DNA of 64,000 bases from Ptychodera flava (taxonomy: Eukaryota > Hemichordata > Enteropneusta > Ptychoderidae), in NCBI RefSeq assembly GCF_041260155.1, contig NC_091947.1, forward strand, positions 32,994,032 to 33,058,031, given 5' to 3'. The notes under the pieces were generated by a model. The model ran no database searches. It was not told where the DNA came from and saw nothing but the letters and a program-made list of their open reading frames with translations. The translations under genes were made by a program, and so were the position numbers. Below, in pieces: positions 50,101-62,369 of this stretch. How positions within the stretch are numbered: position 1 is the stretch's first letter; each line of letters begins with the position of its first letter.

Positions 50101-50450
50101 TGTCAAGAATATGCGATGCCAGGAATACGGTATTAGTCGAAAACTTGGCACGCTCTCAGTACAGTTCTCTTCTCTCTAATCGCACAGAACGTAGTGAGGT
50201 CCTTGTATACTGCAACTCCTTCAATAGGTATTCTTGTTGTCAATGGCAACTTCAACCAGCTGTGGAGAACTCTACAACCGTATACAAAAGCCAGTTGACA
50301 TTCAGTAGGTTAGACGCCACCTCGAGGAGATCACATCTCGGTTCAGTTAAAGGAACCGCAGTAAGTCAGACAGCAAGACAGTAGAGAGATACCTCAAACT
50401 TAAATGTTTTTACTCCTGAATAAAAAGGACGCGCGGTATTAAACAGATTG
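47140..50450. repeat. Segmental duplication block, A side
   Basis: Partner of 22085-26800. It lacks the 95-bp, 146-bp and 825-bp insertions present there, so it preserves three empty sites. A (TTTG)n/(TTGC)n tract at 48430-48500 and a C-run near 49636 are local additions. Confidence 0.8.
48430..48500. repeat. (TTTG)n microsatellite with TTGC variants
   Basis: About 17 tetranucleotide units alternating TTTG and TTGC. The Leu/Val/Cys/Phe-rich reading frames through it are repeat artefacts. Confidence 0.9.
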
Positions 50451-52664
50451 CGAAGTCTACATACTGTATGTTAATGTTAGACGTTTGATGACAACCATTT
50501 TGCTCTATTCTTTAATTCTACGTAACCAGTATAGCTTCTTTTCAAAAATGAAAGTGAATTTAAAATCAACGTATAAATTATCCTACAGACACATTCATAA
50601 AATATTCATACACAATTACTTTATAAAATTTGCACAGCATGCGAAAACAATCATGTTACATACAGGTAATCAGATTGAATATCATTAAGTCCAGGACTGC
50701 AATTTTGATCAATCACTTTACACCACTTTCACGCCGTCATCCATTGCAAAAATCTGATCTAAGGTGGTGATATCACTCCTCACATGATAAAAATTCCGAC
50801 CTCCATATCACGCATGCATGGCAGATCTACGCTTAAGTTTGTAAAGAATAGCTTATTTTGAAGACTGATATTTTCTAGGTTTATTTTCCGCCATCTTCTG
50901 TACACAGAACAAGCAGTACCAATAACTGTCGGGCGATCGATTCGCGAATGGAAGGCTGAGGCAAAAAGATCGTGTTGCTTAGGTTACCAAACCTGCCCTA
51001 TTTTTTACCAGTCGATCCTAAACTTCTTAACGCCATACGTAAACTCAGAGGTGAATAAAATACAAAAAGCATTTGAAATTTGGCGAGAAAATACAAATCC
51101 GCGAGAGCTGCATTGAGATCTATTCATTTTTGCACCGTACAAACAAAACATGAGAGCCAGTGATGTCAATAATGAGTAAACGACATCATTTAGCAAATGC
51201 TATCATTGAGATGAGAAATATCCTTTTGCCGCTTTCTGGCTGCTCTTTATAAAAAGCGGACTTTCTAATAAATCGCAGAGGGACGGCATCCGTGTTTTCC
51301 CCACTCTGTGTCCTATATGGTAGAATTAAGGAATACAAAAATATTGGCAAAAAACCCAACCTACCGACCTTAGTTTTGAGCAGTATTCGGTACCATACCA
51401 TTATTTTTACCAGACTGGCATACATACAAAATGGCACAACCTACAGAGTTTCCTCTAGCTATAGTATGCGCTTTTTTATAATGGCGAACGAAGATTCCGA
51501 ATTCATCTTGTCTGTGACTGTCATGTTCGAGTCTCACAGCCTACTCTAAGGAAGTAAATGGTCTTAAAAGCCGCTTACGTCGAAGATATTGCTCAGCCAT
51601 CAAGACTTGGCAACGTCGTTTATTTTTATGCTTTTTGCCAAATAAATGGTCTCTGTTGTGACCTTTACTGATTTAACTCCTATTTTCGGTTAACTTACTG
51701 CAGTTGTATAGCGTGAATGTGGCAAAGCATATTTTACTGCTATTTAGCGAATTCCTAGACTTGCTCTAAGTCTGTGGGCATATAAGTATCAAAACATATA
51801 ATAAACTGAAGAACTAAACATCAGCAGGCCGTCGCGCTAAATGGTAGGCTGTTGCGTCGATCGTGGGGTGAACGCCTTGTGCCCACAGTACTAGAGATTT
51901 CCCACAATACATCACGATTTGTACCAATGTAGATTCCCCTGTGAAGTCTACCGTGTCTCCCATGTGTAGACAAATTCCTGGGCCACTTGTAAAAATTCTG
52001 AGAACGTACTTTTAAAAACACCTTTCTTCTCAATTCCCATTTTAAAGGATTAAGAAAATTGTGCTTGATTGAGAGAAGAGAAAGGATTTTTGTAAATTTT
52101 CCACTGATCGTGTCCTCAGCCATACAGAAAAAAGTGATGGACAGTAGGGGAGACTAGTTGCACCTGTTTTATGAAACAAAAGGATATTGATTTTTTCCAA
52201 ATAGAAAAGACAAAAGAAATTTACATGCTAACTATTTTCAGAGAATGACCCCTTCAGTTGGTAATAACTTGCTTCCCAAACTGTGACATTTGTAGTACCT
52301 GAAGAATGTGACTTTTATGGTTATTTAATGGTTTCTTTGAAATTTCTACTACAAGATTTCAACGTACTTTTAATAAATATAATTAATCAATTATCGTGAG
52401 ACTTCACATTATTGCTTTTATACAGAACTGAAAAAGTTATAAGAAAACTAACGTCGTTGGTACAAATCGAACAGCATTGTGGGTAATTTATTGTACTGTG
52501 GGCCCACAGCTGCTGAGAAAAAGCCAGGTGACTGGAGGCCCATCTAGAGATATCCTTGTGGATGTCACTTTTATTCTATTAGGCTATGAAGTGGTGTGGA
52601 AAATCTTCCTTCAAAGTTTGCGACCGAGAAAACTTGTGAAAAGTTTGTGATAATTTTTCAGCAG
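50451..52664. other. Intergenic, nothing coding recognised
   Basis: No exon with recognisable homology or named repeat was identified between the CLCA upstream block and the minisatellite. Confidence 0.4.
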
Positions 52665-53080
52665 TGAAATGAGCTCACCTGTCATTGTCTAATAGAGGCA
52701 GGGCTGAAATGAGCTCACCTGTCATTGTCTAATAGAGGCAGGGCTGAAATGAGCTCACCTGTCATTGTCTAATAGAGGCAGGGCTGAAATGAGCTCACCT
52801 GTCATTGTCTAATAGAGGCAGGGCTGAAATGAGCTCACCTGTCATTGTCTAATAGAGGCAGGGCTGAAATGAGCTCACCTGTCATTGTCTAATAGAGGCA
52901 GGGCTGAAATGAGCTCACCTGTCATTGTCTAATAGAGGCAGGGCTGAAATGAGCTCACCTGTCATGTAAAAGAGGCAGGGCTGAAATGAGCTCACCTGTC
53001 ATTGTCTAATAGAGGCAGGGCTGAAATGAGCTCACCTGTCATTGTCTAATAGAGGCAGGGCTGAATGAGCTCACCTGTCA
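52665..53080. repeat. 40-bp minisatellite, 11 copies
   Basis: The anchor GAGCTCACCT occurs at 52671, 52711, 52751, 52791, 52831, 52871, 52911, 52951, 52988, 53028 and 53067. The unit is CTGAAATGAGCTCACCTGTC followed by ATTGTCTAATAGAGGCAGGG. All but one central unit (37 bp) and the last (39 bp) are full length and nearly identical, showing recent homogenisation. Confidence 0.97.
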
Positions 53081-53284
53081 CTGGTGTTTCTGATGCCAAC
53101 GCTATCACTCCTATATTGGTCGTCAGTGTCGATGTTGCATGCTGCCAAAGCATTATTTCTACACCGTGCCTTGTGTTTTGCCTTAGTCATCACTGTGCTG
53201 ACTTAGTTTGACAGTGGACCAAGCTCTATTATGGAAAGCCATGACTGACTTAAGTGGTCTAACATCATGTAGCCACGAGTATTA

Positions 53285-53640
53285 TCATGTTGTGATATGT
53301 ATTTAACATAAAGCATTGACATGTTGTCCTTAGAACTAACATAGGCATTAACCATGTTGCCCTAGGCATTCAATATGTTGTCCTAGGCATTAACCATGTT
53401 GCCATATGCGTTTAATATATTGTCCGAGGCTATACATTTGATATGTCGTCCTAGGCATTCAGTATGTTTTCCTAAGCATTCACCATGTTGTCCCAAGCAT
53501 TTTACATTGTTGTCCTAGGATTTCAATATGTTGTCCTAGGTATTTCCTATGTTGTCCTTGGCATCCCAGACATTCACTATATTGTCCTTGGCATATAGCA
53601 TGTTGTCCTATGCATTTACTATGTTGCCCTATAGGCATCT
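53285..53640. repeat. Degenerate tandem repeat, period about 24 bp
   Basis: About 14 diverged copies of a unit like TATGTTGTCCTAGGCATTCA. Its decay contrasts with the homogeneous minisatellite 200 bp to the left. Confidence 0.8.
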
Positions 53641-53857
53641 ACCTCCCACTACAGACATCGTAATCGTAAAGTTACACCATTCGCTTCAATACGTGAAGAT
53701 ACCAATAAATGCATTTTTAAATACTCTTGTCGTCTGGCTCCAATTCGAGACGCCATGTGTCCGAATTCAAGTATTTTTAAAGTTCCAAATACACAGCTTC
53801 GTAGAGCGAACGTAAAAATTACGTCAATTTAATAGAACAACGCTTGATATTGCAAAT

Positions 53858-54050
53858 AACACGATTGGAACTAATTTGTGATAATTGGATTTTAAAATTT
53901 TTCAAATTTCTCAAAAATGTTAGGTGCCCTATAACTCAATGTTGCAATATTAGAAATTACTCATAAAAGAAAAGCAGATGAGCTTACATTTGCGGATCAA
54001 ATAGACATTAATTCACCATCCAATTATCCCAAATTAGTTCCAATCGTGTT
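53858..54050 (+). mobile_element. AACACG MITE, copy 3
   Basis: This 193-bp element has the same TIRs as copies 1 and 2 and is flanked by AAAT (53854-53857 and 54051-54054). It lies in intergenic DNA upstream of the FAXDC2-like gene. Confidence 0.85.
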
Positions 54051-54054
54051 AAAT

Positions 54055-54934
54055 GCTTTCACATGTTGATCGTCGACGGCAGTTTTGGCGTATGAGTGGA
54101 CTTTAAGAATTATATTATTATCATTATTACTTAAGAGTGAAATGTCCATATAAATGAAATACGAAAGGAAATACCTGGGCAATTCACTTAGTCCTTGGGA
54201 TATATCCTTCTACAGAGAGGTTTACGATTGTGAAAAATACATACATACACTACAGGAGATACAATTGCTTTCTTATCTTTCTTTTCATGCATGCTTCTGT
54301 GGATTGATCGCCAAACGAAGATGTGCAATCTCAAAGATGTGACACTAGTGAATAGTTTTTCACATCCTCGATTGGCAAATAACAATATTCATTTAAGTGT
54401 TTACTACGATATTTTTGATGGTGCTGTTCATTTCAAGTATACGAGTAAGTATCGAACACTGATTAGAAGTGGTCTTTTTTGTACAGACAGAATATTGTCA
54501 TTTTATGGTGAAATCTAGCAGAGTGACATCACTTTTTCAATTTACATCTCAAAATGACTTTTCATTCCAAGTCTCCTGAGAATTTCTAGAAAATGACAAC
54601 ATTACAAGGATGTTTTCATGCATTTCCACTGGCAAACCGATGCCATTGGCTGATATTGCACTAACCTATATGGGTTAGTCCTTCACCTTAAACACTGCGT
54701 ATTCATGTTATTTGAGTGTTCAGAAAATACGGCGATCGATCATTTCGTGCTATCGAAAAGACAAGGTCCATTGATAGACCTTTGGCGTTTGACCCAAAAA
54801 CATCTGAGTGAGGACAACAAGTGCGTAATCTGTTTTGTGGAGCCGGGGACTATATATGACAGATCGAAATAGCAACGAACTCTGGTACTGCCTATATGGA
54901 CATTGGACTTCTGAACCGACAATTTTAGCTATCA
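54055..54934. other. Upstream flank of the FAXDC2-like gene
   Basis: Non-coding so far as I can see. A 5' non-coding exon could lie here, because the TAG just before the chosen ATG could also be a splice acceptor. Confidence 0.35.
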
Positions 54935-57900
54935 ATGCTCTTGAGGGATCCAACTAGCCTTCTCCTGGACTGGCGTTTTGTCGTGAATACACACACCAAC
55001 CACATTTGGAATCAACAATTTCTGATCACGGCTGACAGAATGGAAACGTTTCTTGCCGCCAATTTGACCAGGCCTCCATTTCTCGTCCTCTCTGTCTGGA
55101 GTAAAATTTATCGCTCTTTCGGTGAAAATGACAAGTTCATGTTTTCGTTCGGTGAGTATAGTTTTCCAACAACATAGAAGTCAAATCTCAGCCTACGGAT
55201 GATCCATTTTGATCAGATTAATCATTAACGCTTACGTATATCTGTTGTGAATGTGTGCAATGATCATCAGAATAACAACTGCCCTGGATGGCGATTCTTG
55301 CTGAACATATACAAAATACAGGATACTGAGAGTCTAGCTGCAAGAATGTTGCCCACGGACCGTGCGCCCGCACCGTCCGTGGGCAACATTTTTGGAGCTA
55401 CAGAGAGTCATGACAGCGTAATTACACGAAAATGGAATTTCCAATGTACTACGGGATTGACTACTGTGCCCCGTGTTTACAATAAAAGACTGTTGCTCCG
55501 GTATTTTAAGGTGTTAAGGCTTTTCTGGACTTTGAAAATTGTTCCTTAGTTCTGTTCATAGCTGAAATTTCATGTGTCAAGGTGTCATATAATAATTGAT
55601 GTGCTGCACAGGTATAACAACACTCTCTGCCCAAGTAATGTCGACATATTTCTATATGCGCTGCAATCTAGTGTAGCTAAAGTAGGGCAGTAATTAAAAA
55701 TGCCGTTCAACCAAAAGACAAAATTGTGTACAGATATTTTGATTGAAAAAATCACTGTAACTCGCCCATCATTCTTTTATTCAGCGACATGGTTTGTTGC
55801 CATAGCAACATACTGGATCACGAATCTGGCGCTGCTGTACGTGGACATAACTGGAAAACCTAAGTTCCTCTCAAGGTACAAAGTGCAAAAGGACAAAAAT
55901 GCACCGGTAAGAATTATTCTAACACACTACCAGGTCACATCATGGAAATATTACCTATCGCTAAATTGCTTTGAGTAGTGAGATGAGATCGTGCTATGAC
56001 AATTACGTACAGAGTCAGAGGTTGCCATTGAACAAAGTTCATGATTGTCAGATTAATTTGACCACGTGACCATGCAGTGCGACCTAAACCAGAGACCATT
56101 GAAATGATTGAAATAGTCAGCTCTGGTGGCTTCCCTCTTCGCGTCAGTATCGAAAAGTATTTCAACCAAATAATTGGATCGTTGTTCTATCATTGACATT
56201 GTCCACCAAATTTACCTTCCCTTGTACCGATTAGACTAGCTATTGTCTCACAAATAACATGTTTGAAAGTTTTAATGCCACTGGATTTTACCCTGGAAAC
56301 TTTTTGATATTAAAAATCTGAATTCGCCTTCTAGCTTGATCCAAAGCTGCTTCCTAAGGTTTTCAGAACGGTATTTATGAACATGATGGTCGTACTACCT
56401 GTAGTATTCTATGCAACGTGTCTGATGAGTGTGTGGCGCGGCATGAGCTGTGGCTATGACGTCCCGTCTCTTCCCAGAATCCTCCTCGACCTTGCTGTTG
56501 CTGTCGTTTGCGAAGAAATACTGTTTTATTACTCTCACAGGTACGAGACATTTTATGCCACAGTGCAGGAAAGTTAATTTCTCGTATCATCCCGAACTTG
56601 AAAAAATGAGGCAAACAAAGAAAAACCAGACCAAAGAAGAGTGTCTCAACGTGAATTCATATGTGATCGTCGCCCAATGTAATTGTGGGCCACATTTTGC
56701 AGAGAAACCACCGTGAATGTATTTAGTCCCTGCCTACATTTGCTCTGGAGATTCAATGGACCACATTGCCCCCAAGTACATGGTTGTTGCATCAAAACCT
56801 CTCTAAATCTTACCCTCACGTAAATTTTGCAGATATTATAAATGGAAACAGTATTGTAAAAAAATTTGATTTCGTCTACAATCTTATAGTTTGATGAGGT
56901 TGATCAAACTTTGAAAGAATTCAGTTCAAGCGGCGTCGGTATATCATAGAATATACGTGTAAAATCATCCGTTGACTTTCCCTACAGCTTTGACTCCTCA
57001 TAAGTAGATCTGGTGTTAGGCTATTGACAATCTGTTATCAGTTTCGAAATAGAAACAATGTCATACTTTGAATTATCATTTTTTTATCTAAGTCTTTTCC
57101 GCATACCCAATGGTCTTTCACGGTTTGTGATATGACTTCAAAGGATATTCTCGCCTTAGATGAGAGTATTTAATTTATATTTCTGATATTTGATATTTTT
57201 ATGATCACACTGTCACGGTACAGCGATCCATGAGTTTCCTTATTTCGAGTAACTCGAAATAAGGAAACTCGTGGATCGCTCACAAACTGTTGTTCGTTTT
57301 ATTCTATTTCAGACTAATTCATCATCCATATCTCTACAAATCGATACATAAGAAGCACCATGAGTGGACGGCGCCGATTGGTTTGGTTTCCGTCTATGCT
57401 CATCCAATCGAATTCGTTGTATCGAATGCGTTGCCTCTATTCGCAGGTCCGTTCCTTATGAAGTCCCACCTGATGACGTTGTGGATTTGGACTGTGATCG
57501 CGCTAAGTGGAACCAGCATTCACCACTCGGGATACCACTTCCCGTTTATGCTTTCACCCGAATTCCACGATTTTCATCATCTGAAGTGAGTAAATCTATA
57601 ATGCGAAGAATGCACATCAGCAGACAGACATTGACCTACACGCACACACATATATACTTACTAATAAATATGCAATGCACGGTGACAGAGAGGGACAGAC
57701 ACATGCTCAGAGAGAAAGATTTTATCCTGGACGGTGTGAAGGCTTTTTTGCCAAACGTTTTTGATATTATACCACTGAGACAGTCAATCTAGCAGCCAGT
57801 CACTCCGAGTGTCTGTCTGCCGACGAAAAGACTCCTGGCTCGTAAAACTAAGTTTATGCTTTGGTTTTAATGGATTGAAATAAAAATAAGGGCGTTTTCT

Positions 57901-58261
57901 AACTTTTGCTGTTTTAGTACCACTTGAGAAACCTGATACAAACAATTTAATCGCAAACTGTCACATTTTTGCGAACTACTGTGTATATTGCAAGATTTGT
58001 ATCCGTAAATGCATCGTATGCAACTTTCTTAAATAAAAAAAAATATATATATACATATATATGTAAATATATTGATTCGTCTTTCTTCTCAGGTTCAACT
58101 ATAACTACGGCCTTCTAGGGTTTCTAGACCGGCTACACGGCACTGACAGTTTGTTTCGTAAAAGCAAAGCATTTAAAAGACACAAGGTGTTGTTTGGATT
58201 CACGCCAGTATCTGTCAGCATCCCGGATGAAAATGAGTTCAATCGAAAGAAGGCTCACTAG
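54935..58261 (+). CDS. FAXDC2: FAXDC2-like fatty acid hydroxylase domain protein
   Basis: Exons 54935-55151, 55785-55906, 56335-56540, 57313-57585 and 58093-58261 join in frame (phases 1, 0, 2, 2) to give 328 residues, close to the roughly 333 of vertebrate FAXDC2. The protein is a multi-pass ER membrane di-iron enzyme of the fatty acid hydroxylase/sterol desaturase superfamily. Exon 2 has a membrane segment, then YVDITGKPKFLSRYKVQ. Exons 3-5 hold the three histidine boxes: SHRLIHHP (HxxxHH), IHKKHHEW (HxxHH) and EFHDFHHLKF (HxxHH). The family-typical APIGLVSVYAHPIEFVVSN, HHSGYHFPF, LDRLHGTDSLF and GFTPVSVSIPDE follow the vertebrate order. All histidine ligands are present. In vertebrates FAXDC2 is implicated in sterol (C4-methyl) metabolism. 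The first exon start is the least certain part; the ATG has an in-frame TAG nine bases upstream. Confidence 0.9.
55345..55390. repeat. GC-rich palindrome in FAXDC2 intron 1
   Basis: AATGTTGCCCACGGAC faces its inverse GTCCGTGGGCAACATT around a GC-rich centre, giving arms of about 20 bp. It may be a tiny MITE relic; no clear target duplication is seen. Confidence 0.7.
57222..57280. repeat. Near-perfect 59-bp hairpin in FAXDC2 intron 3
   Basis: The 28-bp arms 57222-57249 (AGCGATCCATGAGTTTCCTT...) and 57253-57280 are inverse complements with one mismatch, with a 3-base loop. It lies 32 bases before exon 4 begins. Confidence 0.85.
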
Positions 58262-61200
58262 CTCAATCTCATACGGCAAATACCAGAACTTGGAATGACA
58301 GAGCGCCCTCATGAAACCCACGATGTCAAATGGACATCAATGAAACAATGGACGGATACTTGTTTATATGGGTTTATTTTGCTCCGCCAATGCAATGCTT
58401 TTAAATAATACCAAAGAAAAGGATGCAAAATTCTTAATTATCGTGTGCAAATACAGAACAAAGCCATACGACTTCAGACATTTTCCAAAAATATGATGGT
58501 TTACTTCCTGTGCGTTACAAATTGCGTCTAACCCTTCTGCAGTACCGAATACTACATATGCCATACGCCTAAAGACCATTTGGCCCGTTTAGCTTTGTGG
58601 TTATAATGATAACCATGGAGGGAGTTGCACGCCTCTGTCTTCCGATATGAAGAGAAGAGAAGTGAAATATAACATGACCAATTTTTCAATTATTTCATAA
58701 TTCAAGCATCCAAATCTACGGCTCACAAGTTTATACACTGAGAGGAATTACGCCACTGCCATTTAACATTTTGCAGAACCACAAAGCTGGCTCATTGCCT
58801 ATGTATTATTAGCAGCTACAGAAGGGTTAGACGTAATTTGTCACGGATTTTCCCGATTCTATTGACGGCGTCGGTAGAAGTAGAGGGAAAGTTTAACACT
58901 CTCATTTCAAATCTTATTTCTGTCGCTCGTAATTTCATTTAAAATTTATAGATTTAACGCAAAGGAAAAACATTTACACGATTTCTCAGAACGTTCGATG
59001 TATCAAATTATTTCACTTGAGTGTATTACATGTACAATGCAAAACATTATAGACCGGTACTTGAATCAGTGACAAGAAAATATGTATGAATAAAATCCAT
59101 GCTGTGATGCGTTCCATACGCACGCAAAGTTGCTGGATTCCAAATCGGTTAATACCAATCGAGTCTGCTTTTGATTATTCGCTTCTCTCAGATATATTAA
59201 AACAGTTAAAACAAAACCAAAGCAGCCGACAGAAAACATCGGATGATCGACCAATTTTATGTTATATTCTTACACTGTGACATCGATACAGCTTCCTAGC
59301 GTATGGTAGGGGTAGCTAAGCCGTTGTCAAGGAATTGTGACAAAATTAAAGGTATCTTTGCACGTTAGTATACATGTCCTACTATTCTGCAGTAATCTGA
59401 AAAACAAAATTTGGGAGGGAAAAGTGAAAGTTGTTCGCTGCTACCCCCGGCTGCTACCCTCCCCAACTGTGATTTGAAAAACCCAGACGACCACTGTTTT
59501 CTCATCTCCAAAACCCAATTATCCCTCTTCCCTGTTTCAAAAGCTCATTAATACCGTCCCCCAAATCACGTGATTTGCTCTGCCTGTTGGTAAACCTCCA
59601 CATACAACTAAATTTTAACGACTCCCTGTCTGCCTGCTTGACGTCGACCCTTCACTGTGTTGCCTGCCGAGTTAAAGAATAAAATTTCCCCTCCCACTGA
59701 TCAGAAAATGCACTAACTCTCCGCCCACTGATACCAAAAACGAGACTAATATTGCCGGCCAAGAAACCACTGGCGAACACTTTTTGTTTCGCGAACAGCT
59801 TTATCGTCTGCTTCTAGCTGTAATTTTGATGCGTTTTTCATCGTTTTTGTTCTGCTTGTGAATTTCAGTGTCATATTCTACTCCTGAAATCATGCGAAAT
59901 TTCTCGACGTTCAACTTCTGAGCACAACTTGTGAGAGTTTATTGTACAGAACATTTTTACTGCTGACCACTTAAAGTTTAGCAATATCAGAATTCATTTG
60001 TCAACGATAACGTTGCGTTTTGTACACAATGCGTCGCATGTTTGTAAGGTTAATACACTGTATTTCTGCATACATTCGGGAGAAAAGACAAAAACTGTAC
60101 AGGACTTCTATAATAATGACCAAAAAACCCCCGAAAATTATCAATGGCAGCTGCTATTATCATTTTAAACGTGTAGCCTCGACAATCTTTTCCGGGCCGG
60201 TAACTGAAAACGCTGCAGTGCCGTCATGAGAATAATTTATGTGGTACAGTTTTCGGCTAATGTGATAAGGAAAGGTTATTGACAATATTTGGCAAACACA
60301 CAATACAATTTTTTAACAGTGTATATAGTTGATTTTCTCTTCAACGAAATCGATGGCAAAATATTTCATGATATTCATCAATCGCGAGGCCAAAAAAAGT
60401 GGAATGCTCGCGTGGGGGGCAAAAGAAATCACGCTTCGCATCGTCTTCCCATGCCCAGACAAATAAGGACTGCACAAACATTTTTTTCATATTAATTTCA
60501 TGAAGTTGAAATGCTGATATCATGAGGGATTGATATATGTGAGTTCCGTAAATTCATATTGCACTGTGTCATAATCCAGAAATGTTCTGAGAGCTAACTC
60601 TGTACTCCTCGGTGTTCTCTTAAATATCAATGCATGGTCACCATATTTTTTTATATTTTTATAATTAAAGTTTTATTTGGCTTCACCATATATGATGCTT
60701 TCAATTCCTGTCTGCCGAAAATGACATTAATTTATTATTAAACTGTCGGGTGGGAAACAATCTGTTTAATGGTTAAAACAATTGCTTCATCGTGGGTCTT
60801 CATTCTGCATGGTTCGAGAAGTGTTCTATTATAATTGATATAAATATACCTCCACAAAGGGGAAGAAACTCAAATTTTCAATCAGTATACTTCCGCTGAA
60901 ATAATTCATGAGTACTTCCATATTTCTAGTTTCAGTCTTTTCGCAACTTGAAATTCAAGTCATTTGAAGGTCAAACATAGAGTTCCTGTTGTGAAAGAGC
61001 AATGTGCTCTCCGACGTCAAACTTAAAATATTAGTGACAGTGACGGAGACTTTGAATTCCGTTACAAGTTTTGATATGTGATTCTTACCCAGATCTCCTT
61101 AATTTGCTATGTTCTAATGTCCACGCAGCTCAGCCATTAGTAATTAGAATCTCCAACTCATCAAAACCCTACCCAGGGTCCGCACAGATATTTGTAACTC

Positions 61201-62240
61201 ACACCATTTGCCGTGTAATCCGGTTTTGGGATAAACCCATAGTGTTCCGGTGAATGTTTCCGGGCTCTAAGAAAGCGACCATAATGGGCGAATGAACGAA
61301 CGGTAACAATAGAGGACAATTGACATGTCATCTAAAATATGTGTAGTCACACCTCATTGTCACCATTTTCACTTCCCTGGTTTCGTGCCAGCACTTTGCA
61401 AAGCTGTCTCGTGTCTCCTACTTCACTATCAGTCTACAGCTGAATATTTTGTCTCCAAAATTGAGATAAACGGTTATAATACGCTAAGGACTGTGTTCAA
61501 AGTGAGTTTATGGTGGGGTTTTGGTCGAATGCACTGAACTCGGCCGACACATCACCGAGGAGTTGCTTTAGCAATTGTTGCTTGGCGGTCGTGCGGCGTC
61601 ATATCTTGACTTATTCCCTCAGGATAGTCTATTGCATATTGCTCTGCCTTTTTGACCGATTCCTATAACGTGATAATTATAAGGGGGATATGAATTGAAG
61701 ATGGAAAATTAAATATAACAGATCATCTTCCTCTTTAACGGTCCCTGGATGAGTTAAGATTTCCGCAATTGCAATGTACTTGTTAAAGAAAGGAGCATTT
61801 CAATTAAAATTTATATAAAAATCGGCCATGTACATTGCAATAGTTGCCGTGTCGACAAAATTCATTGTCATAGCATTATTCACTTGACCTTTTAAAGTTG
61901 TGCAGATGTGCATATTTTGGATATGTTGAATTTTCTAAAAGTACCACGGGACTGTGATCTTTTTTCCTCCAGTTCTTCATATTGTACTTGACACAAAGTT
62001 GACCTATACGCTGCAGTGATGTTAGTTCTGGATTTGCTGACCCGTACTACTCTTATTGACTGTAGTCAGGGGTGTCTTTGTAAACAACTCTGGGATTTAT
62101 ACTACCAGGCACCATCTCTGTACTTCAACATGGATGAAATGGTCGAAATATCATCGAAACTAGCGTGGGAAGGGTAATTCCGTATCCCAGTCTGATGACG
62201 TAATCGATAAAACCCGTCCGTCAACGAGAAAGAAGTCACA
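58262..62240. other. Intergenic between the FAXDC2-like and ML-domain genes
   Basis: The first part is the probable 3' untranslated region of the FAXDC2-like gene. Beyond that no exon, RNA gene or named repeat was recognised in nearly 4 kb. The frame at 60020-60229 has no recognisable domain. Confidence 0.4.
59089..59094 (+). promoter_or_regulatory. Candidate polyadenylation signal
   Basis: AATAAA about 830 bases after the FAXDC2-like stop codon, the first perfect match noticed downstream on this strand. Its use is inferred. Confidence 0.3.
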
Positions 62241-62245
62241 GCGTT

Positions 62246-62252
62246 TATAAAG
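62246..62252 (+). promoter_or_regulatory. Candidate TATA box of the ML-domain gene
   Basis: TATAAAG lies 124 bases upstream of the ATG at 62370, which would give a 5' leader of about 95 bases if exon 1 is the first exon. It was found by motif and position only. Confidence 0.35.
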
Positions 62253-62369
62253 CAAGAACTATTTCCGTATAAGTACAGTGTGAACAGAAAGCCCCGGCTA
62301 CCATAACCCACGCTGAGTAATCTCACGGCAGGTTTCTTGAGGTACTTAATCCATCGACTGAACTTCAAC

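Noticed and set aside
52665-53080. CRISPR-like regular repeats
   Set aside because: The units are head-to-tail with no unique spacers, in animal DNA. It is a minisatellite.
60020-60229. 69-codon frame as a small gene
   Set aside because: No signal peptide, domain or splice context supports it, and frames of this length are expected by chance.
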